Positions 26,779 through 35,776 of a stretch of 35,822 nt of DNA are shown here, one piece after another. Positions within the stretch are counted from its first letter, which is position 1, and every line of letters begins with the position of its first letter. The position numbers were made by a program, and so were the translations under genes. Under the pieces are notes generated by a model, which was not told the origin of the DNA, made no database searches, and was given only the letters and a program-made list of their open reading frames with translations. This DNA is from Candidatus Thalassarchaeaceae archaeon (GTDB lineage Archaea > Thermoplasmatota > Poseidoniia > Poseidoniales > Thalassarchaeaceae), in the NCBI GenBank assembly GCA_030747395.1, contig JASLKT010000002.1, forward strand, positions 39,177 to 74,998, written 5' to 3'.

Positions 26779-27758
26779 TACAATCCAATCTCCTGTATTA
26801 GTGTAGAAGCAGTGTGGCGAATGGCTTCCTCAGAATCGAAATTTGGGCCAAATCCTGTCGAGAATAGGGCCGTAGGGTCTAGCATCGTTTTGGGCACATC
26901 TCCAGCCCAGCCTCGATCGCCGCCAGTATATTCGATGCTGACATTTTCAAAGCCGGTTTCTTCGACAACAATTTCAGCAATTCGGCGGACACTGCAAGTA
27001 TCATGCGTGCCTAGATTGAAGCAATTGACCTGCTCATCTGTAGTCTCGGTTAGGTGAACCATCGCGCGTGCGCAATCCAGGACTTCCATGTACGATTTTT
27101 CTTGCCGGCCATTACCGAGCACCTCGAGTCGTGTTGAATCGGCCTTCAACTTGTGTATAAAGTCGAAAATAACACCATGCGTACCCCGCGCGCCCACGAT
27201 GTTAGCGAATCGGAACAACCAGGCCTTCAGTCCAAATGTACCCACCCAACTGGTAATCAGTGCTTCAGAACCTAACTTGCTTGCACCATACAAACTGATG
27301 GGGAACAATGGACCATATGATTCAGGGGTTGGCATCTCGGATGCCTCTCCATAGACCACGCTACTGCTCGAGAATGCGATGTTTTTCACATCCGCACATC
27401 GCATGGCTTCTAGGACGTTGTACGTTGCCACTGTTCCTTGCTTTAGATCGGTGTCAGTGACCCGGGTCCCCAAACGTATGTCTGGATTGGCTGCAAGATG
27501 GAAAACAAGGTCAATTTCACTCATTGCAGCCTTGACTGCATCAAGGTCGAGAAGGTCTCCTTCGATGAAATTGATTGATTCGCCATGGTGGGCGAGGAAT
27601 TCGTGCCGCCCACTGCTCATATTATCGAACACTGTTACAGTGTCTCCTCGGGCAACCAAGCGGTCAACGAGGTGTGAACCAATGAAACCGGCACCACCGG
27701 TCACGAGGACATTCATCATACTGACGACAGGGGAGTTGTTCTTCAATGCCACGTTCAA
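26778..27758 (-). CDS. NAD-dependent epimerase/dehydratase (UDP-glucose 4-epimerase-like SDR)
   Basis: MNVLVTGGAGFIGSHLVDRLVARGDTVTVFDNMSSG, YGASKLGSEALI catalytic YxxxK; true start likely MMNVLV/MNVLV near 27716-27719. Confidence 0.92.
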   Translation of the reverse strand: MNVALKNNSPVVSMMNVLVTGGAGFIGSHLVDRLVARGDTVTVFDNMSSGRHEFLAHHGESINFIEGDLLDLDAVKAAMSEIDLVFHLAANPDIRLGTRVTDTDLKQGTVATYNVLEAMRCADVKNIAFSSSSVVYGEASEMPTPESYGPLFPISLYGASKLGSEALITSWVGTFGLKAWLFRFANIVGARGTHGVIFDFIHKLKADSTRLEVLGNGRQEKSYMEVLDCARAMVHLTETTDEQVNCFNLGTHDTCSVRRIAEIVVEETGFENVSIEYTGGDRGWAGDVPKTMLDPTALFSTGFGPNFDSEEAIRHTASTLIQEIGL

Positions 27759-27772
27759 AGGTGTTTGGAATA

Positions 27773-28681
27773 CTAGTTGTCCTTTTGGGGAGAATTTCGG
27801 GATTTTCGTTTATCTTCCCGTTCCCGATTTTGTCTCTCTTGAATCTCTTTCTCTTGTCTCTCACGATTTCTGGTCCTGGACATCTTCTTTTTCGATGGGC
27901 GCCCCTTCAAGTGTGTTATTCGGCCACGTATGCGATTATCAAGCAGTAAGGTTCCGTAAATTCGGTCTTCGGGGCAGCATACAATGAGGACAGAGATACA
28001 ATCCTTGCTCAGATTGAGTTTATCGAACATGATGCCTTGAGAATGAGACTGTGAAAGGTGCTTTTGGATTTTATTTAACAAAAAATTATCCTTTGCAACT
28101 GTTTTGAATTCCACAGGGAAACTGTGCACCGAGTCGAAAGAAATTACGGCATCCGGTTTTGCGGGGTTTTTTCTATCGGAGTGTTCGTAGCTTTGGTTGC
28201 ATCTTTCGATGTGCTCGATATTATCGATCGCCTTCAGGAAAAAAACTTCGTACAATTCACCCCTGATGGAACCCTGTTTGGTCCTTTTTTTATTGTCCCT
28301 TCTTTTCAACCTCACCGTGCGTTTTGATGTGCGAGCAAAGTTTACCCTATAATGAGGGAAATACGCTTCGGAATCAGATTCATTGAAAAAATCAAAGATT
28401 TGTTTTGTGATTTTCTCCGTTTTCTTAGTCAACTCTTTGTTTAAGGACAAATCATTTTTGAGTGATTTTTCCAACTTCTTGTTCCTTTTCCAACTACCAG
28501 AATTTTCTGTTTTGACCCAGCGCTTTCTATGGCCACCGTGAATATGAATGGCATAAACCAAATTTCCGGATTCGCACACATCACAGCAGAAATCATTCAA
28601 ATCTAAATCACTAGGAATCTCATCCACATTGTCACAATCCAAACAGAGATATGGATCGGTGCATATTTCTTCAACTGTCAC
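27773..28681 (-). CDS. Putative Zn-finger/PD-(D/E)XK-like nuclease with basic C-terminal tail
   Basis: CLDC...CCDVC N-terminus; GELYEVFFLKA (E142), KPDAVI (D177), PVEFKTVAKDN (E191-x-K193) then IQKHLSQSHSQG; K/R-rich tail; visibly AT-richer than neighbours. Confidence 0.6.
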   Translation of the reverse strand: MTVEEICTDPYLCLDCDNVDEIPSDLDLNDFCCDVCESGNLVYAIHIHGGHRKRWVKTENSGSWKRNKKLEKSLKNDLSLNKELTKKTEKITKQIFDFFNESDSEAYFPHYRVNFARTSKRTVRLKRRDNKKRTKQGSIRGELYEVFFLKAIDNIEHIERCNQSYEHSDRKNPAKPDAVISFDSVHSFPVEFKTVAKDNFLLNKIQKHLSQSHSQGIMFDKLNLSKDCISVLIVCCPEDRIYGTLLLDNRIRGRITHLKGRPSKKKMSRTRNRERQEKEIQERQNREREDKRKSRNSPQKDN

Positions 28682-28798
28682 GTGTAACCCACTCTGTAAT
28701 GGGTGTTAAATTTTGGCAATGTGACAGAGTGCTATATTTGCCCGTAGGGCGGTTTTGAAAGGGAAGTCTTGAAATGCGTTCTCTGAAGCCCACCATTT

Positions 28799-29764
28799 AT
28801 GGAAGACATGGCCGAAGAGGTCGTCGTACCCATCGTTTGGGACGGTCCGATTATTGCAGCAATGCCTGTTTTCAATGAGGAAGAAACCATCGGTAGTGTT
28901 GTCCTTTCCTGTAAACCACAAGTCGATGAAGTTCTCTGTGTTGACGATGGGTCATCCGATGCATCTTCTCGAATCGCACGTTCTCTTGGGGCAACTGTTC
29001 ACCACCATCGTGCCAATCGCGGTTATGGAGGTGCCCTCAAGACGATTTTTGATACCGCCCAAGAGCGGCGTGCTAAGGCACTCGTCATCCTAGATAGTGA
29101 TGGGCAGCATGACGCTAGCGACATTCCGGCTCTGCTTGAACCCATTTTGGCTGGAGAAGCCGATGTGGTCATCGGTTCTCGATTTGTAGCAGGAGGTGGG
29201 GCTGAAAGTATGCCGACGTATCGTGCGCTCGGAATCAAGGTCATCACAGCAGCTTCAAATCTTTCGAGCGACCTCAATATCAAGGATACACAAAGTGGAT
29301 TCAGGGCATTCGGACCCAAGGCACTTGAGAGACTGAACTTCGACCATGATGGGATGGAATCGTGCCTTGAAATTCTCAATGCTTGTGACGATCTACGACT
29401 GAGGGTTACCGAAGTTCCAACCAAAATCAGATATGATGTCCCAAAGGGTAGCAGATACACTGCACTATCACACGGGTTTACTGTTCTGAGTTTCGCCCTC
29501 ATTTCACTATCACAGAAAAAACCTCTACTATTCTTTGGATTACCTGGAATTTCGCTGTTGGCAACCGGTGCTGCAATCGGCATGCGTGGCCTCAATGAAG
29601 TGGATGGACTGACAGATGGTGCAATTTCTCTTTCGGTGGGACCTGGACTCACGGCTGCATGGATTGGAATGCTGGGTGCGTCACTTTGCTTTGCGGCAAT
29701 GGTTTTGCACGGTGCTCGACGACTGATGCGACGTCTCTTGGTCGAAGAGTTCGGACTTGATTAA
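28799..29764 (+). CDS. Family 2 glycosyltransferase (dolichol-phosphate mannosyltransferase-like) with C-terminal TM segments
   Basis: AAMPVFNEEETIGSVVLSC, VDDGSSDASSRIARSLGATVHHHRANRGYGGALKTIF, ILDSDGQHDASDIPALL, TM segments at C-terminus. Confidence 0.92.
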   Translation: MEDMAEEVVVPIVWDGPIIAAMPVFNEEETIGSVVLSCKPQVDEVLCVDDGSSDASSRIARSLGATVHHHRANRGYGGALKTIFDTAQERRAKALVILDSDGQHDASDIPALLEPILAGEADVVIGSRFVAGGGAESMPTYRALGIKVITAASNLSSDLNIKDTQSGFRAFGPKALERLNFDHDGMESCLEILNACDDLRLRVTEVPTKIRYDVPKGSRYTALSHGFTVLSFALISLSQKKPLLFFGLPGISLLATGAAIGMRGLNEVDGLTDGAISLSVGPGLTAAWIGMLGASLCFAAMVLHGARRLMRRLLVEEFGLD

Positions 29765-29773
29765 ATGGTCTGC

Positions 29774-29796
29774 AAGAGGTCCCATAGGGACCTCTT
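29774..29796. promoter_or_regulatory. Perfect 10-bp-stem palindrome, AAGAGGTCCC-ATA-GGGACCTCTT
   Basis: Exact inverted repeat in the short gap between GT2 and MMPL genes; could be terminator or regulatory site. Confidence 0.6.
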
Positions 29797-29838
29797 TCAT
29801 CCGTGCCCTTCAATATCAAATGGTGATTCGACAAGACG

Positions 29839-32800
29839 ATGAGCGACTCGGATTCAGCAGGGCATGAGCCTGCACAACCGATTCTTCCAGTTGCCGAAGG
29901 TGAATCAATCATCACACGTTTACGTACGCTCTGGTCTGGACTTTCAGACCGGATGGACTCTGCAGGAGAAATAGCACACGATGCGATTGAAAAACCAGTG
30001 CGTGGATTGTATGGAGCCCTGCACAAATCACCCGGTGCTGTGATTGTCATCTTGTTACTCGTTACGGGCTTCATTGGCCAGTATTCGGTCGATTTTCAGC
30101 ACCAAATAAATGGTGATGTGGAGGTCTATTTACCAGATGGTGCTGAATCCAAGGATCTGCTACTCGAAGTTCGTGAAGGATGGTCTACAGACATTGTAAT
30201 GCTCTACATCCACACCGATAATGCAATTGAAGGGGAAACGAGAGGTACTTGCGAAGAAATCGATGATTGTGAACACAATGTGACCAGTGTCACCGTTCTC
30301 AATCAATTGTCCTACCTTGAAGGTGATGATGACAGTAGTCAAGGCAATTATGCCAGAGGATTGGATTGGGACAAAGAGGACCGAGGGCGAAATGATGGAG
30401 TCGTTTGGGTCTTATCTCCTGCACAGATAATCAAGGAAGAGAACAGTGCTCAAAATCGATTCAGATGTGCGATGGAAGAACATGGTGTCGCTGGATTCAA
30501 CCTTGAGGATTGTCCGATTACAACCGCCAGCCCCAACGAGGGGTATGTCATCCCTCAGGACCAAAATACAGTCAATGAAATGGTCGAAAATGCTGGTAGC
30601 CTGATGGATTCATTTGTTCGCGATACCAATGGGGATGGGATTTGGGATACCGCAGTCATCGTCATGGGCATTCGCTTTGAAATGGATGGGACGCAAATTG
30701 ATGCGCGGCCCGATCCAAAAGGCGAAGTTGGCGAGACAATCAAGGATCACAAAGCGTTCCTCCAATACACGAAAAAACTGGTTTACGATGCATCAGACAA
30801 GGAAATTTGTCCGCTTTGTGCGCGTAACTACGAGGTGAAACTTTCCCCCATGTGGTATGAAAATGACGATACTGGTGAACAGGAATGGCGAACGCCTGAC
30901 AATGGCGTGCGTCGTGCAATCACCGTCACGGGATTAACCCCTGTCCTGCACGACGTTTCAGATGCGGTATACGAACAACTCGAATACATGCTCCCTTGGT
31001 CACTGGCATTCGTCGCAGTCACCATGTTAATCTTGCACCGAAATCCCAAGGTTCTGATCATTTGCGGCACACCCATCGTCATGAGTTTGGCTGTGACCTT
31101 CGGAATCACGGTGATGGCCGACATCGAATTGACTCCGATGATTATTGCAGCAGGACCGATTCTCATTGGGCTTGGTGTTGACTATGCATTACATCTCATC
31201 AACCGAATTGAAGAAGGACGGAATGAACGTTTGGAAGAAGCCGCTGAAGAAGCATGGAGAAAACAGCGAGAAGGATTGCGCACAGAGGAAATTGATGCTT
31301 GGGATGCGGATGTTTACCTCGGGGCTACTGTTGATGCTGTGATGACGACTGGTAATGCCATTTTGCTATCGGCACTGACTACAATCGTTGGATTTAGTGT
31401 CCTAGCATGGCCATTCCTCGTCCCCATCAAGCCCATGCGAACGGTTGGATTGACACTGGTCCTTGGAATCGCTTGCACATTCTTCTTCTCGATGATCATG
31501 GTTCCAGTACTCGGATGGGTCCTCCGTTACCGAAAGAAAGGGTTGGAATCTGCCGACAAGGCTTGGAAGAAAATCGGCCAAGTGCCTGTCGTCGGGTGGT
31601 GGGCCGTCATATTGGTCGCCTTCTTGGTCAGTGCTGGTGGACTGTACATGATGGCAGATACAATGGGGGATGACATTACAGGTTCCTCGGATGAAGTTCC
31701 GCCCGGCCTGGAGTCATACCAAACACTGGCGGAATACAGTCGGGTGTTTGAGGGTGGACAAACGAACATGTTCATCGTTGATGCGACAGAACATACTGGC
31801 GAAAATGATGCCCCTATCAGAGATCTAGACGTACTCGATTCGATTGCTGCAATGGAAGAACGTATTGATGATGTCCCCGAAACAACAACGGTGAGTCTGG
31901 TCACAATTCTAAAGGCGGTGCACGTTGATTTGGGGATTCCTGGTGTGGAGTCACAGAGTTTGTGGGAAATTCTACATGATGAGTGTTGGAACATCACAAG
32001 GAATCCGGACTTTAGTGATGTATTGCACCCTGAATGTTTGCCATATTTGGGATCGAGTCAGCCACAAATGGTGAATGTGGCTTTCGACACACTGTCGGTC
32101 GAAATTCGCTCGATGCTGATGAATGAGGTAAGCGATTTGGCCGGAGGTGAAACCCAAACTCTAGTCTATGTCAATCAACCTTACATCAATCTCCGCGATG
32201 CTGGGGCATTGCGGAATGAAATTGATGGAATGCTCTCGGCTGGTTTCCCCACACTCCCAATGGTCGAAGTCAGTGAATTGACTGGAGGTTTGCCCCTCTC
32301 ATTGGATATCAACAAAGGCGTTCACGATGCACAAACTGATGCGACGTTCATGACCATGTTTGTTCTGCTCTTTGTCATGGCAATTCTGTTCCGCTCTTTC
32401 CGACTTGCATTCTTCACCATGACTGCAGTCGGTGTTGTCGTTTTGTGGCAACCACTGCTCATGTATAGTGGCGATGTGAACGTCAATGTATTCACAGCGA
32501 TGGTGTCCACCATCGTATTCGGAATCGGGGTCGATGATTCAATACACATCATTGATCGGATTCGGGAAGAGAAAGAAACTCCGGCTGGTATCGTGAAAAC
32601 AGTATCAAGAACAGGTCAAACCATCTTCGAAACAACAGCGACAACATGTGCTGGATTGGGTGCTGGACTGTTGGTTGACATCCCCGGGTTGAGGAATTTC
32701 TTCTTCCTGATGATGATGCTGATTACATTCGCCTTGTTAACTAGCTCAATTCTCCTTCCGGCAATGCTGGTCGGATGGCATACTCTGATGTTCAGAATGC

Positions 32801-32880
32801 GAGGGAAAGGAGAGTACCAAGATCTCGACATCGATGTGGTCGTAGCGAATAGTACCACAATGGATGCAATTCTCGATTAA
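29839..32880 (+). CDS. MMPL/RND superfamily transporter (1013 aa)
   Basis: GPILIGLGVDYALHLINRIEEG and VFGIGVDDSIHIIDRIREEK motifs, two TM bundles, two large extracytoplasmic loops. Confidence 0.92.
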   Translation: MSDSDSAGHEPAQPILPVAEGESIITRLRTLWSGLSDRMDSAGEIAHDAIEKPVRGLYGALHKSPGAVIVILLLVTGFIGQYSVDFQHQINGDVEVYLPDGAESKDLLLEVREGWSTDIVMLYIHTDNAIEGETRGTCEEIDDCEHNVTSVTVLNQLSYLEGDDDSSQGNYARGLDWDKEDRGRNDGVVWVLSPAQIIKEENSAQNRFRCAMEEHGVAGFNLEDCPITTASPNEGYVIPQDQNTVNEMVENAGSLMDSFVRDTNGDGIWDTAVIVMGIRFEMDGTQIDARPDPKGEVGETIKDHKAFLQYTKKLVYDASDKEICPLCARNYEVKLSPMWYENDDTGEQEWRTPDNGVRRAITVTGLTPVLHDVSDAVYEQLEYMLPWSLAFVAVTMLILHRNPKVLIICGTPIVMSLAVTFGITVMADIELTPMIIAAGPILIGLGVDYALHLINRIEEGRNERLEEAAEEAWRKQREGLRTEEIDAWDADVYLGATVDAVMTTGNAILLSALTTIVGFSVLAWPFLVPIKPMRTVGLTLVLGIACTFFFSMIMVPVLGWVLRYRKKGLESADKAWKKIGQVPVVGWWAVILVAFLVSAGGLYMMADTMGDDITGSSDEVPPGLESYQTLAEYSRVFEGGQTNMFIVDATEHTGENDAPIRDLDVLDSIAAMEERIDDVPETTTVSLVTILKAVHVDLGIPGVESQSLWEILHDECWNITRNPDFSDVLHPECLPYLGSSQPQMVNVAFDTLSVEIRSMLMNEVSDLAGGETQTLVYVNQPYINLRDAGALRNEIDGMLSAGFPTLPMVEVSELTGGLPLSLDINKGVHDAQTDATFMTMFVLLFVMAILFRSFRLAFFTMTAVGVVVLWQPLLMYSGDVNVNVFTAMVSTIVFGIGVDDSIHIIDRIREEKETPAGIVKTVSRTGQTIFETTATTCAGLGAGLLVDIPGLRNFFFLMMMLITFALLTSSILLPAMLVGWHTLMFRMRGKGEYQDLDIDVVVANSTTMDAILD

Positions 32881-32897
32881 TTCACCCTATGGGTGAA
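32881..32897. promoter_or_regulatory. Palindrome TTCACCC-TAT-GGGTGAA
   Basis: Perfect 7-bp inverted repeat with TAT spacer directly after the MMPL stop codon and 28-49 nt upstream of the next start. Confidence 0.55.
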
Positions 32898-32945
32898 AAA
32901 TCAGAATTGCGGTAGATTGAATGCGTGAATCTGACTAGACCACCC

Positions 32946-35609
32946 ATGAGCCGACGTGTCGCCATCCTCCTAGTGGCCTCGATGTTGGCCACTTCTTGGG
33001 TTGGTGCACTGACACCTGTACTGGCCACAGATTCCCGCTCAAACGAGGGCATGTCCATTGTCATTTCAAAAGAGGTTTGGACTTCATCTGAAACATTTGA
33101 GGCGACGGTTGGTCTATGGGGCCTCAGCATGGGGAGGGCGTATACATTGGAATGGCAAATTCGTACAGGAAATGGCACACTGGGCCCCAACGTAATCGTC
33201 GACAATGGATATCATAATTTCACTGCAAACTCTTCTGCGATACAAGTACAGATTGAAGCCAATCATCTAGATTCTTCATCGACACACCTTCATCGACTTC
33301 TTGTAGATTTGTCCGATAATAGTGGCTCCTTAATTGACAATCAAGCGAATTTTAGTTCGTTCACGAACACGTTGCCAGTTGCCTATTCAGACATCATCTT
33401 CTTTGGTGATTCTCTATCGGACATGGGCAACTCGTTCAACCAATGGGGAACACCTGATAGTCCCCCATATTGGAATGGAAGATTCTCCAATGGGGAAGTT
33501 TGGGCGGAGCAATTTGGTCGGTTTATGGGGTTGAGTATGAGTGCAGGTCGAGGCAGTGCAAATGGGAACAATCGTGCCTATGGCGGTGCTCATTCGGGTG
33601 ATGGAACATACCTATTTGTGATCCCAAATGTAGGCCAACAAGTTGACGATTATCTGCAAAATCGCCAAATCAATGCAAATGAATTGGTCGTCATTTTCTG
33701 TGGAGGGAATGACTTCGTGCACAGTGACGAAACCGATACTCAGCAAGTTGTGGATAATATCGAGGGGCATATGACTGATCTGACCGGTGCAGGGGCTACT
33801 GAATTCCTCATTCTTGACTTACCTCCACTTGACACGGTCCCCAGAGTTGCTGAAGAAAGAGATGCCGCGGGTGTTGCGGCTATGCATGAACGCATCCTTG
33901 ATTTCAATCAAAAATTACACACCATGCTAGACGATACCGTAAACAGTACATCACTGACCATTCATCGAGGAATGGCGTGGGGTATGTTTGACATTGTCTA
34001 CAACAATCCATCTCACTTCGGACTCACCAACATCACACACCCTGCCTGTGACCATGATGGATACACGTGTGAGGAGGGGGATACGATTGCTGCGAATGCA
34101 GAGGAATACATCTTTTTCGATAAAATGCACCCGACGTTGACCATGCACGATTTAATCGATTTGTACATCAGAGAATTGATGGGTGTTGACGATATAGATG
34201 GTGATGGCCTTGCCGACATTTATGATAATTGTACGAACACCTTGCCAGGTATAGAAATCGGGAGTGATGGCTGCGACATCCCGCCACCAGACACCGATGA
34301 GGATGGAGTCATCGACGATGAGGATGCATGTCCTGGGACAGATACCGGTTTGGGTGTGGATGAGAATGGTTGTGCAACCAATCAAATCGATTCGGATCAG
34401 GATGGTGTCATGGATGATGTAGACCAATGTCCAGATACACAACCGGGCTGGGAAGTAAACAGTATTGGATGCTCGTCATGGGAAACCGATGGTGATTCAG
34501 ATGGCGTTGTAGACGCCGAAGATGACTGTCCCAATACAGACCAAGGCGAAGACATTGATGGCGATGGTTGTGCAGACAATCAATTGGATTCAGATGATGA
34601 TGGTGTGACGGACGATTTGGATGCCTGTCCCGAAACACCGCGTGAAGAATTGGTTAACGAATTGGGGTGCTCAGGGTCACAGCTAGACGAGGATGCCGAT
34701 GGAATCTCCAATATCGACGATGCCTGTCCGAATACACCAATTGGAGAGGTGGAGGTCAATTCACAAGGATGCGGTCCATCTGAGAGAGATTCTGATGAGG
34801 ATGGAGTGAACGATCATATCGATACTTGCCCGGACACAGAATGGTTACATGAGACCGATGCGAATGGTTGTGCCGCCAATCAACGCGATACGGACGGCGA
34901 TGGACGGAAGGATTCCGTAGATGGTTGTCCAGAGGTGTGGGGTTCGTTGAATGGTTGCCCTATTCTATCCATTGAATTGGGCTTGGTTGAGTCGCCCGAT
35001 AGTGAAACGCGAACGGCCAATCTTTCCATTACGATTTCGTGTGAAAGTGATTGTCATATGTCTTGGGCACTGAAAGAGGGAGATGCAATTATTTCCGAAG
35101 ATGGAGATGCACTCAATGGAATCTATTACGTTAGTTACACGAACACTGTCGACGAATCGCGGGAATTGAATGCCCGGGTCAGTATTGATGGTATGTGGAA
35201 GGATACGATGCTGACAGTTTACTTCCCGCCAATTGGGGATGATACCGAATCTACCGACAATCAAACGGATTCTGTGAATCAAAACACGGATGCTAATCCT
35301 TCTGATGCGACAGGAAATCAAGATGTTGGATTTGAAATGGATTCAGGATCGATTGCCATGATTGCCATGCTGATTCTAGTCAACGTCGGTGTTGTGGCTG
35401 CCATCATGGCTGTTCGTTCAAAGTCTAGGGGAAAGAAAGATGGTCGCGAACTCTCAATGGCCGCTTTTGAGCGCGATTTGTTCGCCGATTCGGGGCCTGT
35501 GGCAAATATACCAGCAGCAGACCCACCCCCCATGATTGAGGCGGAATCCGTTCAACCAGTGGTTGCGGAAAACTCAGACTTGCCGAGCATCGAGGATCTA
35601 CTCGAATAA
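32946..35609 (+). CDS. Secreted SGNH/GDSL hydrolase fused to thrombospondin type-3 (Ca2+-binding) repeats and C-terminal TM
   Basis: Signal-like MSRRVAILLVASMLATSWVGALTPVLA; GDSL block FFGDSLSDMGNSF, GRFSNGEVWAE, FCGGNDF, DKMHPT; about 8 DxDxDGxxDxxDxCPxT repeats; TM SIAMIAMLILVNVGVVAAIMAV. ORF opens at 32925. Confidence 0.9.
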   Translation: MSRRVAILLVASMLATSWVGALTPVLATDSRSNEGMSIVISKEVWTSSETFEATVGLWGLSMGRAYTLEWQIRTGNGTLGPNVIVDNGYHNFTANSSAIQVQIEANHLDSSSTHLHRLLVDLSDNSGSLIDNQANFSSFTNTLPVAYSDIIFFGDSLSDMGNSFNQWGTPDSPPYWNGRFSNGEVWAEQFGRFMGLSMSAGRGSANGNNRAYGGAHSGDGTYLFVIPNVGQQVDDYLQNRQINANELVVIFCGGNDFVHSDETDTQQVVDNIEGHMTDLTGAGATEFLILDLPPLDTVPRVAEERDAAGVAAMHERILDFNQKLHTMLDDTVNSTSLTIHRGMAWGMFDIVYNNPSHFGLTNITHPACDHDGYTCEEGDTIAANAEEYIFFDKMHPTLTMHDLIDLYIRELMGVDDIDGDGLADIYDNCTNTLPGIEIGSDGCDIPPPDTDEDGVIDDEDACPGTDTGLGVDENGCATNQIDSDQDGVMDDVDQCPDTQPGWEVNSIGCSSWETDGDSDGVVDAEDDCPNTDQGEDIDGDGCADNQLDSDDDGVTDDLDACPETPREELVNELGCSGSQLDEDADGISNIDDACPNTPIGEVEVNSQGCGPSERDSDEDGVNDHIDTCPDTEWLHETDANGCAANQRDTDGDGRKDSVDGCPEVWGSLNGCPILSIELGLVESPDSETRTANLSITISCESDCHMSWALKEGDAIISEDGDALNGIYYVSYTNTVDESRELNARVSIDGMWKDTMLTVYFPPIGDDTESTDNQTDSVNQNTDANPSDATGNQDVGFEMDSGSIAMIAMLILVNVGVVAAIMAVRSKSRGKKDGRELSMAAFERDLFADSGPVANIPAADPPPMIEAESVQPVVAENSDLPSIEDLLE

Positions 35610-35623
35610 GTGAGGGGAAGTCC

Positions 35624-35764
35624 ATGGCTACTTGTCATTATGCTGGTTGTAGAAGTGCCGCACAACATAGATGTGGTTGTTGCGGGAAATCATATTGTAG
35701 TTCTTGCATGGTATGCACTCGTTACCCGGCAGTGTGTGCATATTGTAGTGATGATGATGATTAA
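35624..35764 (+). CDS. 46-aa Cys-rich zinc-finger-like protein
   Basis: Manual translation MATCHYAGCRSAAQHRCGCCGKSYCSSCMVCTRYPAVCAYCSDDDD*; 10 Cys and 2 His; below the ORF-track size cutoff. Confidence 0.65.
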   Translation: MATCHYAGCRSAAQHRCGCCGKSYCSSCMVCTRYPAVCAYCSDDDD

Positions 35765-35776
35765 CATGGCTGTAGA

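Noticed and set aside
27379-27987. 202-aa + strand ORF antisense to epimerase and nuclease-like genes
   Set aside because: Overlaps two well-supported minus genes; composition looks like reverse complement of coding DNA.
29023-29652. 209-aa ORF antisense to the glycosyltransferase
   Set aside because: The + strand GT2 gene is unambiguous; the antisense ORF has no recognisable motif.
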